Part shown: positions 21,304-30,069 of the stretch, in pieces | Numbering within the stretch: position 1 is the stretch's first letter | How the letters are laid out: each line of letters begins with the position of its first letter | Source of the DNA: an uncultured Rhodopila sp. | Lineage (GTDB): Bacteria; Pseudomonadota; Alphaproteobacteria; Acetobacterales; Acetobacteraceae | DNA length: 33,862 nucleotides | Reading direction: 5' to 3' | Assembly (NCBI GenBank): GCA_903851415.1 | Contig: CAINOE010000091.1 | Coordinates: 1-33,862 of the forward strand | Program-made: the position numbers and the translations under genes | Notes under the pieces: generated by a model | Seen by the model: the letters and a program-made list of their open reading frames with translations, nothing else | Told to the model about the DNA's origin: nothing | Databases searched by the model: none

Positions 21304-22455
21304 ATGAAGCGGCGTGGAAACCCGGCGATTGCAGTCATTCGTCGCAATCGCATGATCGGCCGCCTCTGCGCGATCGCCGTCCTGGCGCTGCCGTGCCCGG
21401 CGCCGGCGACCGGCGCGGACACCCGGGCGGCCGATCCGGTCAGGATCGCGCAGGCGTCCAACGCCACCGTCGGGCTGATCGGCGGCGACGCCGGCAGCAC
21501 CGACGCCCGCATCGCCGCCGACATCGCCGCCGTCCTGGACGACGCCGATCGGCTGCGGGTGCTGCCGATGCTGGGGAACGGATCGGTTGCGAACATTGCG
21601 GACCTGATCTATCTGAAGGGCGTCGACGTGGCGATCGTGCACGCCGACGCGCTGGCGCAGACCATGCAGCAAAACGCGATCCCGAAAGAGGGCTCGGTGC
21701 AGTACATCGCCAAGCTGTATCAGGAGGAAATCCATATCCTGGCGGCCAAGACCATCGTCAGCCCGGCGGATCTGAACGGCCGGCCGGTGAACGCGGGCCG
21801 CGCCGGCAGCGGCACGGAACTCACGGCTGAAACACTGTTCAAGGCCCTGCACCTCAACGCCTCATTTCTTCACGATACCGATCTGCGCGCCCTTGATCGG
21901 CTGCGGCGTAACGAAATCGCGGCCATGGTGGTCGTCGGCGGCAAGCCGGTGCCGCTGCTGCAGACCGTGCCGCCCGGCACCGGGCTGCACTTCCTGCCGA
22001 TTGCGCTGAACGCCGAACTCGTGGACAGCTTCCTGCCAACCAGCCTGGACTCCCGGGAATATCCCAGCCTGGTGACGATCGACCATCCCGTCGATACCGT
22101 GGCGATCGGCGCCGTTCTGATCACCCTGGCGACCCCGTCCGACAGCCTGCGGGCGAAACGGGTCAATCGTTTCGTTGACCTGCTGTTCGACCGGTTCGGG
22201 CAGTTCAGCCAACCCGGCTTTCATCCGAAATGGTCCGAGGTGAGCCTGTCCGCCCGGGTTCCCGGCTGGACGCGCTATCCGGAGGCGCAGGCCCTGGTGA
22301 GCAAGCAGGATCAAAGCCTGGAGGCCAACCTGCGGCGCGCATTCGACACCTATCTCAACCAGACCGGCCAATCCATCGAGGGCCTTGATGCCGCGCGGCA
22401 GCAGGCGCTGTTCCAGGATTTCCTGCGCTGGCGGGACAAGCACGCGGGGCCCTGA
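21304..22455 (+). CDS. TAXI-family TRAP transporter solute-binding protein
   Basis: A 383-residue exported receptor. The basic N-terminus and hydrophobic stretch ([21 protein letters not shown]) form a signal peptide; translation may instead start at ATG 21352. The mature part follows the TAXI fold: [93 protein letters not shown], and a late [20 protein letters not shown]. No TRAP membrane genes (fused QM) are adjacent, so it is an orphan receptor here. Its end lies 23 bases from the convergent acyltransferase gene. Confidence 0.85.
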   Translation: MKRRGNPAIAVIRRNRMIGRLCAIAVLALPCPAPATGADTRAADPVRIAQASNATVGLIGGDAGSTDARIAADIAAVLDDADRLRVLPMLGNGSVANIADLIYLKGVDVAIVHADALAQTMQQNAIPKEGSVQYIAKLYQEEIHILAAKTIVSPADLNGRPVNAGRAGSGTELTAETLFKALHLNASFLHDTDLRALDRLRRNEIAAMVVVGGKPVPLLQTVPPGTGLHFLPIALNAELVDSFLPTSLDSREYPSLVTIDHPVDTVAIGAVLITLATPSDSLRAKRVNRFVDLLFDRFGQFSQPGFHPKWSEVSLSARVPGWTRYPEAQALVSKQDQSLEANLRRAFDTYLNQTGQSIEGLDAARQQALFQDFLRWRDKHAGP

Positions 22456-22478
22456 TTTCCAGGTTCCCGACGAGCCGC

Positions 22479-23735
22479 CTACGGCGATCCCTGCGGCCCG
22501 CGCACCTCGAAGACCCGGTTCAACCCGGCCTTGACGCCTGCCTTCAGGACCCCCGCGCTCCGGGCGGCCGTCGACTTCACGCGCCTGCCCGCGGCTTTGA
22601 CGACGGCAGCAGCGCGGCCTTTCGCGGAAAGCGGGTACAGCCCTTCATACAGAAATCCGGCTTTCGTTCCGAACCGGCGCTTGTAGGTTTCATTGCCGAT
22701 GGTGAAGTCGAAGCAGGAAAGGCGGGATTCGATGGCCCGGGATATCATCTCGTCGATCGCCACGATCCCCGGCGACAGACGTTCGATGTCCAGGTCGAAC
22801 GAATGCATCAGCAGGCAGTAGCTGCCGTTGTGCACCAGCGCGAACAGAGTCGCCACCGGCTTGTCCGCCACCCGCAGCGCGGACAGCGCAGCGATCTCGC
22901 CCTGGCTTTCCAGCGCCACCGTTTCATAGAACCGGAAAAACGTCGGGTCGTCGAGAATATCCCAGCGCCCGCAGTCCCTGAACCTGTCCCGGCGTTGCCG
23001 TGCCAAAGCCTCGAAAATCTCGCGCCGCGCGGTTGCGGTCGAGGCCGTGAGGAACGTCACATCGCCCAGAGCTTCGCTGAGATTCCGGTGTTTCCGCCGC
23101 TGCTCCTTGCGGTCCTTGGGCTTGAGGATCAGCCTGTCGTATTCATCGCGCGTCTGCGGCAGCGGCAGCGTCCATGACCGCAGGTCCATCCTTTGCATCC
23201 AGTCGAGCTGGACCAGGGGAACGAGACATCGCGAAGAAAATTCCGGCGTTTTAGTGAAGCGGACGATATCGGCGGGCGGCAGGCGGCGGCATATGTCCGT
23301 CCAGAGGCTCGCCATCGCCCCGGCAGTCACCGCCAGGCCCGGCGCCATCACCGGCGTATTGTAGTCGCACACGCCGAGATCCGCGAATTCGACGATGCGG
23401 AGGCCACGCTTGCGCCTGAGACAAAGCGGAAAGAACATCAGCGCACGGCCGGTTTTCCGCTGGCTGACAGTAACGAAAAGCGGAGAGGCATTGAACCGGG
23501 GCGCGACGATCCGATACCACGGGAGCAGCCATGCCCGCGTCTGAAACACCGTTCCGCACGGCTCCAGCTCCTCCCATTGGCGGACAACCAGCGAGGCATC
23601 CGTTTGCACATCGACAACGAAATCATCCTCGGCCGGCGCGCTTCGGACGGCGGCATCCCGCAGCCGCCGCAACCAGGCCTGGCGCGACCGGATGGTTTCG
23701 CCCGGGTGGAAAAAGCTGCGGCCGCTGGTCAACAT
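22479..23735 (-). CDS. CelD/BcsL-type GNAT acyltransferase
   Basis: A 418-residue protein with a duplicated GNAT fold (Acetyltransf_6, PF13480) as in CelD/BcsL and FemAB-like enzymes. An N-terminal half includes WEELEPCGTVFQTRAWLLPW. A second half has LKPKDRKEQRRKHRNLSEAL, FFRFYETVALESQGEIAALS, VADKPVATLFALVHNGSYCL and SCFDFTIGNETYKRRFGT, the conserved core of the family. The C-terminal tail is basic. ATG 23735 has AGGAG five bases upstream and is preferred to TTG 23753. Members act in exopolysaccharide or cell-surface modification; no other polysaccharide genes are nearby. Confidence 0.88.
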   Translation of the reverse strand: MLTSGRSFFHPGETIRSRQAWLRRLRDAAVRSAPAEDDFVVDVQTDASLVVRQWEELEPCGTVFQTRAWLLPWYRIVAPRFNASPLFVTVSQRKTGRALMFFPLCLRRKRGLRIVEFADLGVCDYNTPVMAPGLAVTAGAMASLWTDICRRLPPADIVRFTKTPEFSSRCLVPLVQLDWMQRMDLRSWTLPLPQTRDEYDRLILKPKDRKEQRRKHRNLSEALGDVTFLTASTATARREIFEALARQRRDRFRDCGRWDILDDPTFFRFYETVALESQGEIAALSALRVADKPVATLFALVHNGSYCLLMHSFDLDIERLSPGIVAIDEMISRAIESRLSCFDFTIGNETYKRRFGTKAGFLYEGLYPLSAKGRAAAVVKAAGRRVKSTAARSAGVLKAGVKAGLNRVFEVRGPQGSP

Positions 23736-24183
23736 CGACACTCCTGAGCGCAAGGCGACGGCCGGCCCTACCGCCGCGGCTGACGGTCCCGCTGCCGTTT
23801 GTAAAAAATCAAAAAGATGCCCGAACCGGATCGAGCGCCGAATCAGACGGGCCGATAAACGATACTCCCGCGTTTCAGCTCGACGCCGTGCGGTGTCCGG
23901 ACAACGAACCGGTTTCCGGTAGTGACAGGCATCTGGTCAGACATCGGAACCACCCGGGGAACCACCTGGATTGCGCAATCGTAATACGGCAAGATCGGTT
24001 CGCATTCACCGCACATCCGTGTGACGGCGGTTCAGGGGACGCCGGTTCGCGCCCCGGTGTGCGGAGAAGGACGCGACAGCCGGACGCCGCCCGCCGATAC
24101 GCCGCTCGCGCGGATTAATCATTCCTTCGCTGCACATGATGGGCTAGACACGCAATGGAACGGGCAGAGGATCAACCGGCGGC
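23736..24183. other. Divergent intergenic region with a possible 33-aa ORF
   Basis: The region holds the promoters of the acyltransferase (-) and the binding-protein gene (+). On -, 23944-23843 encodes a 33-residue peptide starting MSDQMPVTTGNRFVVRTPHG and ending SIVYRPV. Its composition looks protein-like but its ribosome binding site is weak (GGTGG). No hairpin terminator or RNA gene was recognised. An AT-rich patch at about 24113-24128 (GATTAATCATTC) may belong to the + promoter. Confidence 0.35.
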
Positions 24184-25071
24184 ATGAAGCGTGTTCTGCG
24201 CGCGATCGGGGTTTTCACCGCCCTGGCGCTGCCCGCCGGCGCCGCCGAGCCCGCCCCGTTGACGGACACGCTGGCCAGGATCCAGGCCTCGGGGACGATC
24301 ATCCTGGGCGTGCGCGACTCGGCTCTGCCGTTCTCCTACAAGCTGCCGGACGGATCATCGGCCGGTTACGCCGTGGACCTCTGCAAGGCCCTGGTGGAGG
24401 ACGTCTCCGCCGCGCTCGGCCACCGGCCCGTCGGCATCGTTTACAAGACCGTCAGCGCCGAGGACCGCATCGACCGCGTCGTTTCCGGCGATGTGGATAT
24501 CGAGTGCGGTTCAACCACCCGCAACAGGAAGCGGCTGGAGCGGGTCGCCTTCTCGCCGGTGTTCTTCATAGCCGGGACCAAGCTGATGGTGTCGCGCGAT
24601 TCGGCGATCCGCAGCTATCGGGACCTGCAAGGCAAGACGGTCGTGGTGACGTCGGGCACGACGAACGAACAGGCCATGCACGCCCTGGTTGACCGGCTGG
24701 TCGTGCATGCCACGATCGTTACCGCGCCCAACCATACCGCGTCCTTCGCCATGCTGCGTGCCGGCCAGGCGGACGCCTTCGCCACCGACGACGTGCTGCT
24801 GGCGGGCCTCGCCGCGACCTATGACGGCCAGGATTACCACGTCGTCGGCGACTACCTGTCCTATGAGCCGTATGGCCTGATGTATCGCAAGGACGACCCC
24901 GCCTTCGCCGCGGTCGTGGAGCACGGCTTCAGGCGGCTGGCCGAGTCCGGCGGCCTGTCGGCGCTGTACACGCGCTGGCTGGTCCGGCGGCTGCCGACGG
25001 GCGAGACGCTCAACATCCCCATGAGCGCGGAGCTGGCGGAATTGTTCCGCGAGCTGGGCCAGCCCGATTAG
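24184..25071 (+). CDS. Amino-acid-type ABC transporter substrate-binding protein
   Basis: A 295-residue periplasmic binding protein of the SBP_bac_3 (GltI-like) family. It has a signal peptide (MKRVLRAIGVFTALALPAGA, cleaved near AGAAEPAP). The mature core shows TIILGVRDSALPFSYKLPDG, GYAVDLCKALVEDV, DIECGSTTRNRKRLERVAFS (the ligand Arg/Asp region), GKTVVVTSGTTNEQAM, GQADAFATDDVLLAGLA and YGLMYRKDDPAF. The pattern fits glutamate/aspartate-type receptors. No permease or ATPase gene adjoins it, so it works with a transporter encoded elsewhere or as a lone receptor. It converges on the DUF6134-like gene, 13 bases apart. Confidence 0.92.
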   Translation: MKRVLRAIGVFTALALPAGAAEPAPLTDTLARIQASGTIILGVRDSALPFSYKLPDGSSAGYAVDLCKALVEDVSAALGHRPVGIVYKTVSAEDRIDRVVSGDVDIECGSTTRNRKRLERVAFSPVFFIAGTKLMVSRDSAIRSYRDLQGKTVVVTSGTTNEQAMHALVDRLVVHATIVTAPNHTASFAMLRAGQADAFATDDVLLAGLAATYDGQDYHVVGDYLSYEPYGLMYRKDDPAFAAVVEHGFRRLAESGGLSALYTRWLVRRLPTGETLNIPMSAELAELFRELGQPD

Positions 25072-25084
25072 CGCCCCAGGCGGT

Positions 25085-25960
25085 TCAGCCCGGCCGCCCG
25101 GCCGGCTTCACGGGCGATCCCTCGCAGCCCCGGGTATAAACCACGCCGCGGGCGGTTTCGGCCGGTTCATGCACATCGAACGCCAGTTGCAGCAAATGCC
25201 CGTCAGGCGACAGGACGGCCGTGGCCGTGGATGCGGGTGTCCGGCTGAGGACCGGGTATCGCAGCACGGCCTGCCTTTGCTCGCCATCCGAAGAGGCCGG
25301 GCCGACGGGCACGTTGACCAGTTTGTCCGCCTTGAAGCCGGGCAGGAACACCGGCACCTCATCGCCGCCGCGCGGCAACCACCTGATCCGGTAGAAGGCC
25401 ATGGCCAGAGGCGAACTCAGCCCATCCGGCGCGCCCTGCAAATCGAGATCGGCCCGGCGTTCCGGCGATGCGGCCGGATAGTCCTGCAGCCAGGGCGAGC
25501 CGAACGTCGCCGGATCCCAGTGCTGCACGAACCCCGGATGGCGGCGGCGGAAATCGGCCAGCGTCTTGGCCTGCACGCGCTGCGCCTCAAGTCCGCCGGG
25601 GCCGCGCCGGAACGCATCCCATTGCTGCCGGATGATGCGGTCGCCGACAAGGTAGCGGGTGTTCACCGCCAGAGTTTGCATCCGGCCGTCGCGCCAGGTG
25701 GTGATCTCCTCGACCAGATAGCGGAAACGCAACCAAAACCAGGTGGCGTCGAACGCCAGCGCGACGTCGACCCTGGTCGCGCCGCCGCTCGCCTCCACCG
25801 ACGCGGTGACTGCAACGTGCCCGTCGTGGCTGGTTGTCCCGGTGAAACGGCAGACTTCGCCGGATGCGCCGGCGGCGCAAAACTGCGCCGCGGTCAGGGC
25901 GGCGGTGAAAAACGCGCATGCGGCCGGTGAGCGTCTCGCCATTCCGTATGGTAGCGCCAT
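25085..25960 (-). CDS. DUF6134-like exported protein
   Basis: A 291-residue protein. A signal peptide (ARRSPAACAFFTAALTAAQF, cleavage near CAAGAS) precedes a beta-rich domain: EVCRFTGTTSHDGHVAVTAS, LVEEITTWRDGRMQTLAVNT, DRIIRQQWDAF. The pattern matches what I know of DUF6134 (outer-membrane-associated, function unknown); the match is from memory. The C-terminal part (LRYPVLSRTPASTATAVLSP, DGHLLQLAFDVHEP) is less typical. ATG 25960 or ATG 25942 may be used; neither has a clear ribosome binding site. The frame is open to 26068, but that part lacks export features. Confidence 0.6.
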   Translation of the reverse strand: MALPYGMARRSPAACAFFTAALTAAQFCAAGASGEVCRFTGTTSHDGHVAVTASVEASGGATRVDVALAFDATWFWLRFRYLVEEITTWRDGRMQTLAVNTRYLVGDRIIRQQWDAFRRGPGGLEAQRVQAKTLADFRRRHPGFVQHWDPATFGSPWLQDYPAASPERRADLDLQGAPDGLSSPLAMAFYRIRWLPRGGDEVPVFLPGFKADKLVNVPVGPASSDGEQRQAVLRYPVLSRTPASTATAVLSPDGHLLQLAFDVHEPAETARGVVYTRGCEGSPVKPAGRPG

Positions 25961-26094
25961 TTGATCAGGCAGGAAATTCAGAATGTCCTGATGTCCGCAG
26001 CCGGTCGCTTTAATCTGATAGCAAATCGTTTTATGTCCTTCGCAACCTGGTGTAGCCTGTGAGTTCATCCGCGAAGAGCGGTAAGGGTCGTTCC

Positions 26095-26580
26095 GTGTCA
26101 GCTATGGTTCAAACGCCGCGCTTCTCGCTTGTCGATCTTGCCTGGCGGACGGGGTTGCGGCTCGGCTTCCCGCTCGCCCGCATCTGGTGGCGGCTGCGCG
26201 GCCGCGCGCATGAGGGCGCGCTGGTGGCGGTGCATGTCGGTCCGTCCGTGCTGCTCGTGCGATCCTCCTATCGCCGCGCGTGGAACTTCCCCGGCGGCGG
26301 CGTGCGCCCGGGCGAGTCCCCGGAAGCCGCCGCCCGGCGCGAACTGAATGAGGAGATCGGGCTGACGGCGCCCGCGCTGCTGCCGGCGGGCGTCGCCAGC
26401 GGCAACTGGGACGGGCGGGCCGACCGGGTGCATTTTTTCCAATTGCGGTTGGATCGCCTGCCCGGGTTGCGGCTCGACAACCGGGAGATCGTCCAGGCGA
26501 GGCTGATGCCGCCGGAGGCGTGGCCCGGGCTTCCGGTGACCGGCCCGGTGGCGGCCTATCTGCGCACGGCGGGGCGTTAG
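26095..26580 (+). CDS. Nudix hydrolase
   Basis: A ~161-residue Nudix enzyme, which hydrolyses nucleoside diphosphate-linked substrates. The Nudix box reads GGVRPGESPEAAARRELNEE then IGL, fitting GX5EX7REUXEEXGU with all acidic residues present. The N-terminal arm is amphipathic (LAWRTGLRLGFPLARIWWRL), as in a group that converts or repairs dinucleotides, and is followed by GALVAVHVGPSVLLVRSSY. GTG 26095 has AAGGG six bases upstream; ATG 26104 or GTG 26059 are alternatives. The stop overlaps the convergent stop of the patatin gene by four bases. The substrate cannot be read from the sequence. Confidence 0.88.
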   Translation: MSAMVQTPRFSLVDLAWRTGLRLGFPLARIWWRLRGRAHEGALVAVHVGPSVLLVRSSYRRAWNFPGGGVRPGESPEAAARRELNEEIGLTAPALLPAGVASGNWDGRADRVHFFQLRLDRLPGLRLDNREIVQARLMPPEAWPGLPVTGPVAAYLRTAGR

Positions 26581-27800
26581 ATCGGCGGCCGGTGCGCCCA
26601 GTCGTAGCCGTGGCGGGAGCGCTGGTAGCCGTAATCGAACAGCGCGCGCATGTAGCCCTGGTCGAACGGCCCGGGCAGCGTTTCGGTGAAGTCCGGACCG
26701 ATAAAGGCCAGGTTGAAGCCGATGCCGTCCTGGCGGGTGGTGTTGTAGATGCGGATGACGTCGTTCATGCCGCTGGCGGCGATCATCGTGTTGATGGCGC
26801 GCTGCGCGATGCCGAGCGTGCGCCGCCGCGTCGCCGACCAGTCGGGGTCGAGGCGGCCGTTGCGGATCACGTAGGCGACGGCGGGCACCACGGCCTCGCC
26901 GCCGGCCATGCGCAGGCGCCGCTGATGCGTCAGCGCGGCCGGATAGAGGAAGGTCTGCATGAACGCGCCGCCGTCCACGTGCATCTCCTGGTACGGCTGG
27001 CCGTCCACGGTGACGTCGAACATCGACGGCGGGAAGGCGCCGGGGATGGCAGCGGAGGCGAGCAGGATGCGGCGGATGGTCTCCAGCGCGCGCGGATGGC
27101 CGCTTTTGGCGATGGCGCCGATGTTCCAGATCACCGGCTGCTGGGCATCGAGGTCGGAGGTGCCAATCAGCAGCAGGCGCCCCTGGTCATACGCCCTGGC
27201 GATCGCCGCCAGCATCGCCTCATCCAGGTAGCCGGAGATGGTCTTGAACAGCGGGCTGTTGTCGGTCATCGCGTCGTCGAACAGGGCCGCGGTGAGGCCG
27301 CGCTGCATCAGCACGCGGTCCGGCGTGATGTCGGTGTAGACCGCGCGCAGTTGCGGATCGTAGGCGGTGCCGAGATAGGCGAACGGGGCGGTGAGCGCGC
27401 CGGTGCTGACGCCGGTGACCAGTTGGAATGTCGGCCGCGTGCTCTGCTCGGACCAGCCGCACAGCAGGCCGGCGCCGAAGGCCCCGTCCTCCCCGCCGCC
27501 GGAGACGGCGAGCAAAGGCACTTCGGCGACGGGTGCGTCGGGCGCAAGGCCGTTGGTCCGGCGGATGCGGCTGAGGGCGGCATCGAACTCGAGGCCGAGG
27601 GGGCCGGAGCCGTAGAACGGGAAGAACCGCTCGTTCGGGATGCCGAGCACGGTCGCCTGCGCGGTCTTGCCGATGGGCACGGCCTCGGCGCGGTTCGGCA
27701 GGGTGCATCCGGGGAGCAAGGATGCGAGTCCGCCCCCGGCGGCGAGGGTCAGGATGCCGCGGCGATGGGCGCGGTGTGCGGGAGCCGGGTTTGGGGCCAT
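26577..27800 (-). CDS. Patatin-like phospholipase lipoprotein
   Basis: A 407-residue serine acyl hydrolase. The oxyanion glycines are in AVSGGGEDGAFGAGLL (residues ~98-113), the nucleophile Ser132 in VTGVSTGALTAP and the catalytic Asp in HVDGGAF. The N-terminus has twin arginines (HRRGILTLAAGGG) before a lipobox LLPGC (Cys32), so it is probably a Tat-exported lipoprotein. DITPDRVLMQRGLTAALFDD and IRRILLASAAIPGAFPP are further family stretches. ATG 27800 is chosen for the signal; the longer frame to 27932 has no homologous features. It ends convergently with the Nudix gene. Confidence 0.9.
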   Translation of the reverse strand: MAPNPAPAHRAHRRGILTLAAGGGLASLLPGCTLPNRAEAVPIGKTAQATVLGIPNERFFPFYGSGPLGLEFDAALSRIRRTNGLAPDAPVAEVPLLAVSGGGEDGAFGAGLLCGWSEQSTRPTFQLVTGVSTGALTAPFAYLGTAYDPQLRAVYTDITPDRVLMQRGLTAALFDDAMTDNSPLFKTISGYLDEAMLAAIARAYDQGRLLLIGTSDLDAQQPVIWNIGAIAKSGHPRALETIRRILLASAAIPGAFPPSMFDVTVDGQPYQEMHVDGGAFMQTFLYPAALTHQRRLRMAGGEAVVPAVAYVIRNGRLDPDWSATRRRTLGIAQRAINTMIAASGMNDVIRIYNTTRQDGIGFNLAFIGPDFTETLPGPFDQGYMRALFDYGYQRSRHGYDWAHRPPI

Positions 27801-27896
27801 GGGGAGGTTGTAGCGGGCGCGGGGTCGTTGCGGCAACGCAAGACGGCGGGTGGAATGGGCCGGGTGGCGGTGCTTTTGGGGCTGCACTCCAGCGCT

Positions 27897-27935
27897 GCGG
27901 TCCCCGTCATGCCGGCGAAGGCCGGCATCCACGCC
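27897..27935. repeat. REP-like extragenic palindrome
   Basis: The sequence around GTCATGCCGGCGAAGGCCGG and CATCCACGCC contains the palindrome CCGGC-GAA-GCCGG type seen as a dispersed extragenic repeat in many proteobacteria. It sits between the patatin gene and the accessory island at 28 kb. Only one copy is present in this window. Confidence 0.55.
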
Positions 27936-28019
27936 TGTTGCCGATGCAAATGAAGACGCGATGAAATGTCGCCTGCCGATTTATTTCGTGTCGTCATGGC
28001 AGCGTCAGCTCCAAAGCCT

Positions 28020-28025
28020 TATAAT
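28020..28025 (+). promoter_or_regulatory. -10-like TATAAT before the small-protein/ImmA gene pair
   Basis: A perfect TATAAT stands 35 bases before the ATG at 28061, preceded at 17 bases by a weak TGGCAG -35. It is the only consensus -10 hexamer in the vicinity. Confidence 0.4.
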
Positions 28026-28060
28026 GGGCGAATCACCCTGACCATTGCGACCGAGGCTGG

Positions 28061-28432
28061 ATGGCCGGCGAACCCGTCAAACGCATCTACAAACCGAGTC
28101 CTCGGCATTGCGAGCCGATCACCGCTGAGAGCCCGGGGGTGAAATGCCCGAAATGGAGCGTTGACATAGCGCAGGAGCTCCTCGACGCAGCCGAACCGGT
28201 GGGCAATACGCTGCAAGCCACCCGGGACGGCGTTGGCTTCGTCGCGCGGTTCGAACGGCTGACCGAGGCGGGAGAAATCTGGCCTGGTTATCCGGAATCC
28301 CGGGACAGAATGGACGGCAGGCTGAAGGAGAAGTGGATAGCGTCCCGCCTGGTCTCGCGGCGGGATTTGCGGACCTATCGGACAAGGCGGCAGATTCGCG
28401 ATGCATTCGGAGGCAGGCTTGTTGGCGGTTGA
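28061..28432 (+). CDS. Small basic protein preceding an ImmA/IrrE gene
   Basis: A 123-residue basic protein starting MAGEPVKRIYKPSPRHCEP. Conserved-looking blocks are KRIYKPSPRH, KCPKWSVDIAQELLDAAEP, GNTLQATRDGVGFVARFERL, IWPGYPESRDRMDGRLKEK and LVSRRDLRTYRTRRQIRD. There is no membrane segment or known catalytic motif, and I cannot assign a family. It overlaps the start of the metallopeptidase gene by up to 32 bases, so the two are surely expressed together. In such pairs the small partner is often a regulator or toxin-like protein, but this is inference. Confidence 0.7.
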   Translation: MAGEPVKRIYKPSPRHCEPITAESPGVKCPKWSVDIAQELLDAAEPVGNTLQATRDGVGFVARFERLTEAGEIWPGYPESRDRMDGRLKEKWIASRLVSRRDLRTYRTRRQIRDAFGGRLVGG

Positions 28433-29942
28433 CGACCGGTTCGAGGTTTTCGGCGACAAGGCGGTCTTCGCTCTGGAGGCGCGTCTGCTGGACGACCCGG
28501 CTGACGACGCTATACCGGCGGACAGCGCCGGCTCATGGGGCGCCTGGCGGCTGTGGGTGGCCGGCTTTAACCTGTGCAACATCCAGTTCGAGACACGCAC
28601 CGCGGTGGCGGAGGTCGCGGAAGTCCGCTGGTTCCTGGCGCCTCTGTTCCGCTGGATCGCAGCCAACTGGATGCCGTTGCTGCATGAGGCCCGTCTGCCT
28701 CCCGGCGGCCGGTGGGGTGACCGCCGGCCCCGGTGGGCGCGGCTGGCCTACCTGTCGGTGCTGGAAAGCGCCGGCGACGACCCGGAGCGGTTCGGTCCGT
28801 GGCAGGACTGGGCGTCGCGTCACGCGCTGCGAGCGGCGGCGGAGGGCGGCATCGTGCCCGACGTGTTCCTCCAGCGCGTTGGCGACGATATCGAGTTCTC
28901 CTGGGGGGATCGCGTGCAGCCCGGCGCGGAGGCGGCGACGTTTCTTGTGGAGGACGGCGTTGCCCGCGCCTCGGTTGATGCCGTGGCAACCAGTTTGGCC
29001 GCCGCGATGGAGTGGTTTCTGGATCGGGAGCCGGTTCGCCGCGCGCCCTGGGCAGAGGCCGTGATCGGCCAGTGGACGGGTGTGAAAACCGGGCCTGTCG
29101 GTGGGGATGCGCTGAACTGGTATCTGGATTCCACACCTGAACCCGGGCCACTGGCGGCTGCCCTGACGCGCGCGCTGGACCGTTTGCAGCGTCCGGTGCC
29201 TGTGCCCGAGGGATACTGGTGGGGTCGGCTTGCACCGGAGGTGGCGATGTTCGGCGACCTCTCGCCGCGGATTTCGGATGCGGCCGCCGCGGCTCTGCTG
29301 GCAGCCTATTTCGCCGCACAAACGACCGGGCCTGCGGGGGCGGCGCTGGCGCGGTTCGTGGTTGACGAGCCGGCTTGGCTGGCGCCTTCGCCTTGGGACA
29401 ACGGCTATGCGCTCGCCCTCGACCTGCTGGACGAGGCGGACCCCGATCCGGACGCGTCCGCGACCCGCATCGAGGATTTGGTGGCGGCGTTGGGGGTGGC
29501 TGCGCGGGAGGTTGCGCTGGGGCCGGACGGACCGCGCGGGGTCGCTCTGGCCGGCGAGGCGCTGCGGCCGACGATTCTGGTCAACGCGGAGAGTCCGGCG
29601 AATGATGGACGGGGGCGGCGTTTCACCCTGGCGCACGAGCTGTGCCACATCCTGTTCGATCGGGAGCGCGCCCGGCCGCTGACTCACAGCAGCACGCCCT
29701 GGGCGTCGCCGTCGGTCGAGCAGCGGGCGAATGCGTTCGCCGCCATGCTGCTGATGCCGCCGCACCGGGCGAAGCGTCCCGTGGCGTCGGGGTTGGAGGA
29801 GTTGAAGCACGGGATCGATCGGCTGGCCGGGCGGCTGAATGTCGGGCGGGTGGCGCTGAAGCATCATCTCGCGAATCTGGGGGAGATTACGCCGTATGAG
29901 CGGGATTTCCTGCTCGGGGGTGGCTGGTCGCCGTACGGGTGA
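28401..29942 (+). CDS. ImmA/IrrE-family metallopeptidase with large N-terminal domain
   Basis: A 513-residue protein. The C-terminal ~130 residues hold the zinc-peptidase motif HELCH (His412) in RRFTLAHELCHILFD and the companion helix ANAFAAMLLMPPHRAK, the hallmark of ImmA/IrrE enzymes that cleave repressors in mobile elements and stress responses. The N-terminal ~380 residues are unassigned and rich in Trp and acidic residues (LWVAGFNLCNIQFETRTAV, RWFLAPLFRWIAANWMPLL). Start is ATG 28401 or, with GGAGG five bases upstream, TTG 28419. It is coupled to the small basic gene upstream. No Xre-type repressor, the usual target, is adjacent. Confidence 0.85.
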   Translation: MHSEAGLLAVDDRFEVFGDKAVFALEARLLDDPADDAIPADSAGSWGAWRLWVAGFNLCNIQFETRTAVAEVAEVRWFLAPLFRWIAANWMPLLHEARLPPGGRWGDRRPRWARLAYLSVLESAGDDPERFGPWQDWASRHALRAAAEGGIVPDVFLQRVGDDIEFSWGDRVQPGAEAATFLVEDGVARASVDAVATSLAAAMEWFLDREPVRRAPWAEAVIGQWTGVKTGPVGGDALNWYLDSTPEPGPLAAALTRALDRLQRPVPVPEGYWWGRLAPEVAMFGDLSPRISDAAAAALLAAYFAAQTTGPAGAALARFVVDEPAWLAPSPWDNGYALALDLLDEADPDPDASATRIEDLVAALGVAAREVALGPDGPRGVALAGEALRPTILVNAESPANDGRGRRFTLAHELCHILFDRERARPLTHSSTPWASPSVEQRANAFAAMLLMPPHRAKRPVASGLEELKHGIDRLAGRLNVGRVALKHHLANLGEITPYERDFLLGGGWSPYG

Positions 29943-30030
29943 TCTCTCTCGATCCACGCGGGTGGCGCCGAATTCCTGATACGATGCACAAACGACGTGA
30001 CACCGGGGTGACCGGGCGCTAGATTCGGCG

Positions 30031-30048
30031 CGCGTTTTCGCGAACGCG
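30031..30048. promoter_or_regulatory. Palindrome upstream of the FRG operon
   Basis: CGCGTT-N6-AACGCG is a perfect 6-bp inverted repeat lying 22 bases before the FRG-gene start. It has no T tract, so it is more likely an operator than a terminator. The Phd-type protein encoded third in the operon would be a natural ligand, but this is conjecture. Confidence 0.35.
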
Positions 30049-30069
30049 AATCAGGGACCCGGAGCACGC

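Noticed and set aside
26520..27953. A 477-codon open frame on +, opposite the patatin gene
   Set aside because: Antisense shadow; the patatin frame has all catalytic motifs.
28533..29957. A 474-codon open frame on -, opposite the ImmA/IrrE gene
   Set aside because: Arg/Pro-rich antisense frame without domains; the + frame carries HELCH and coupled start signals.
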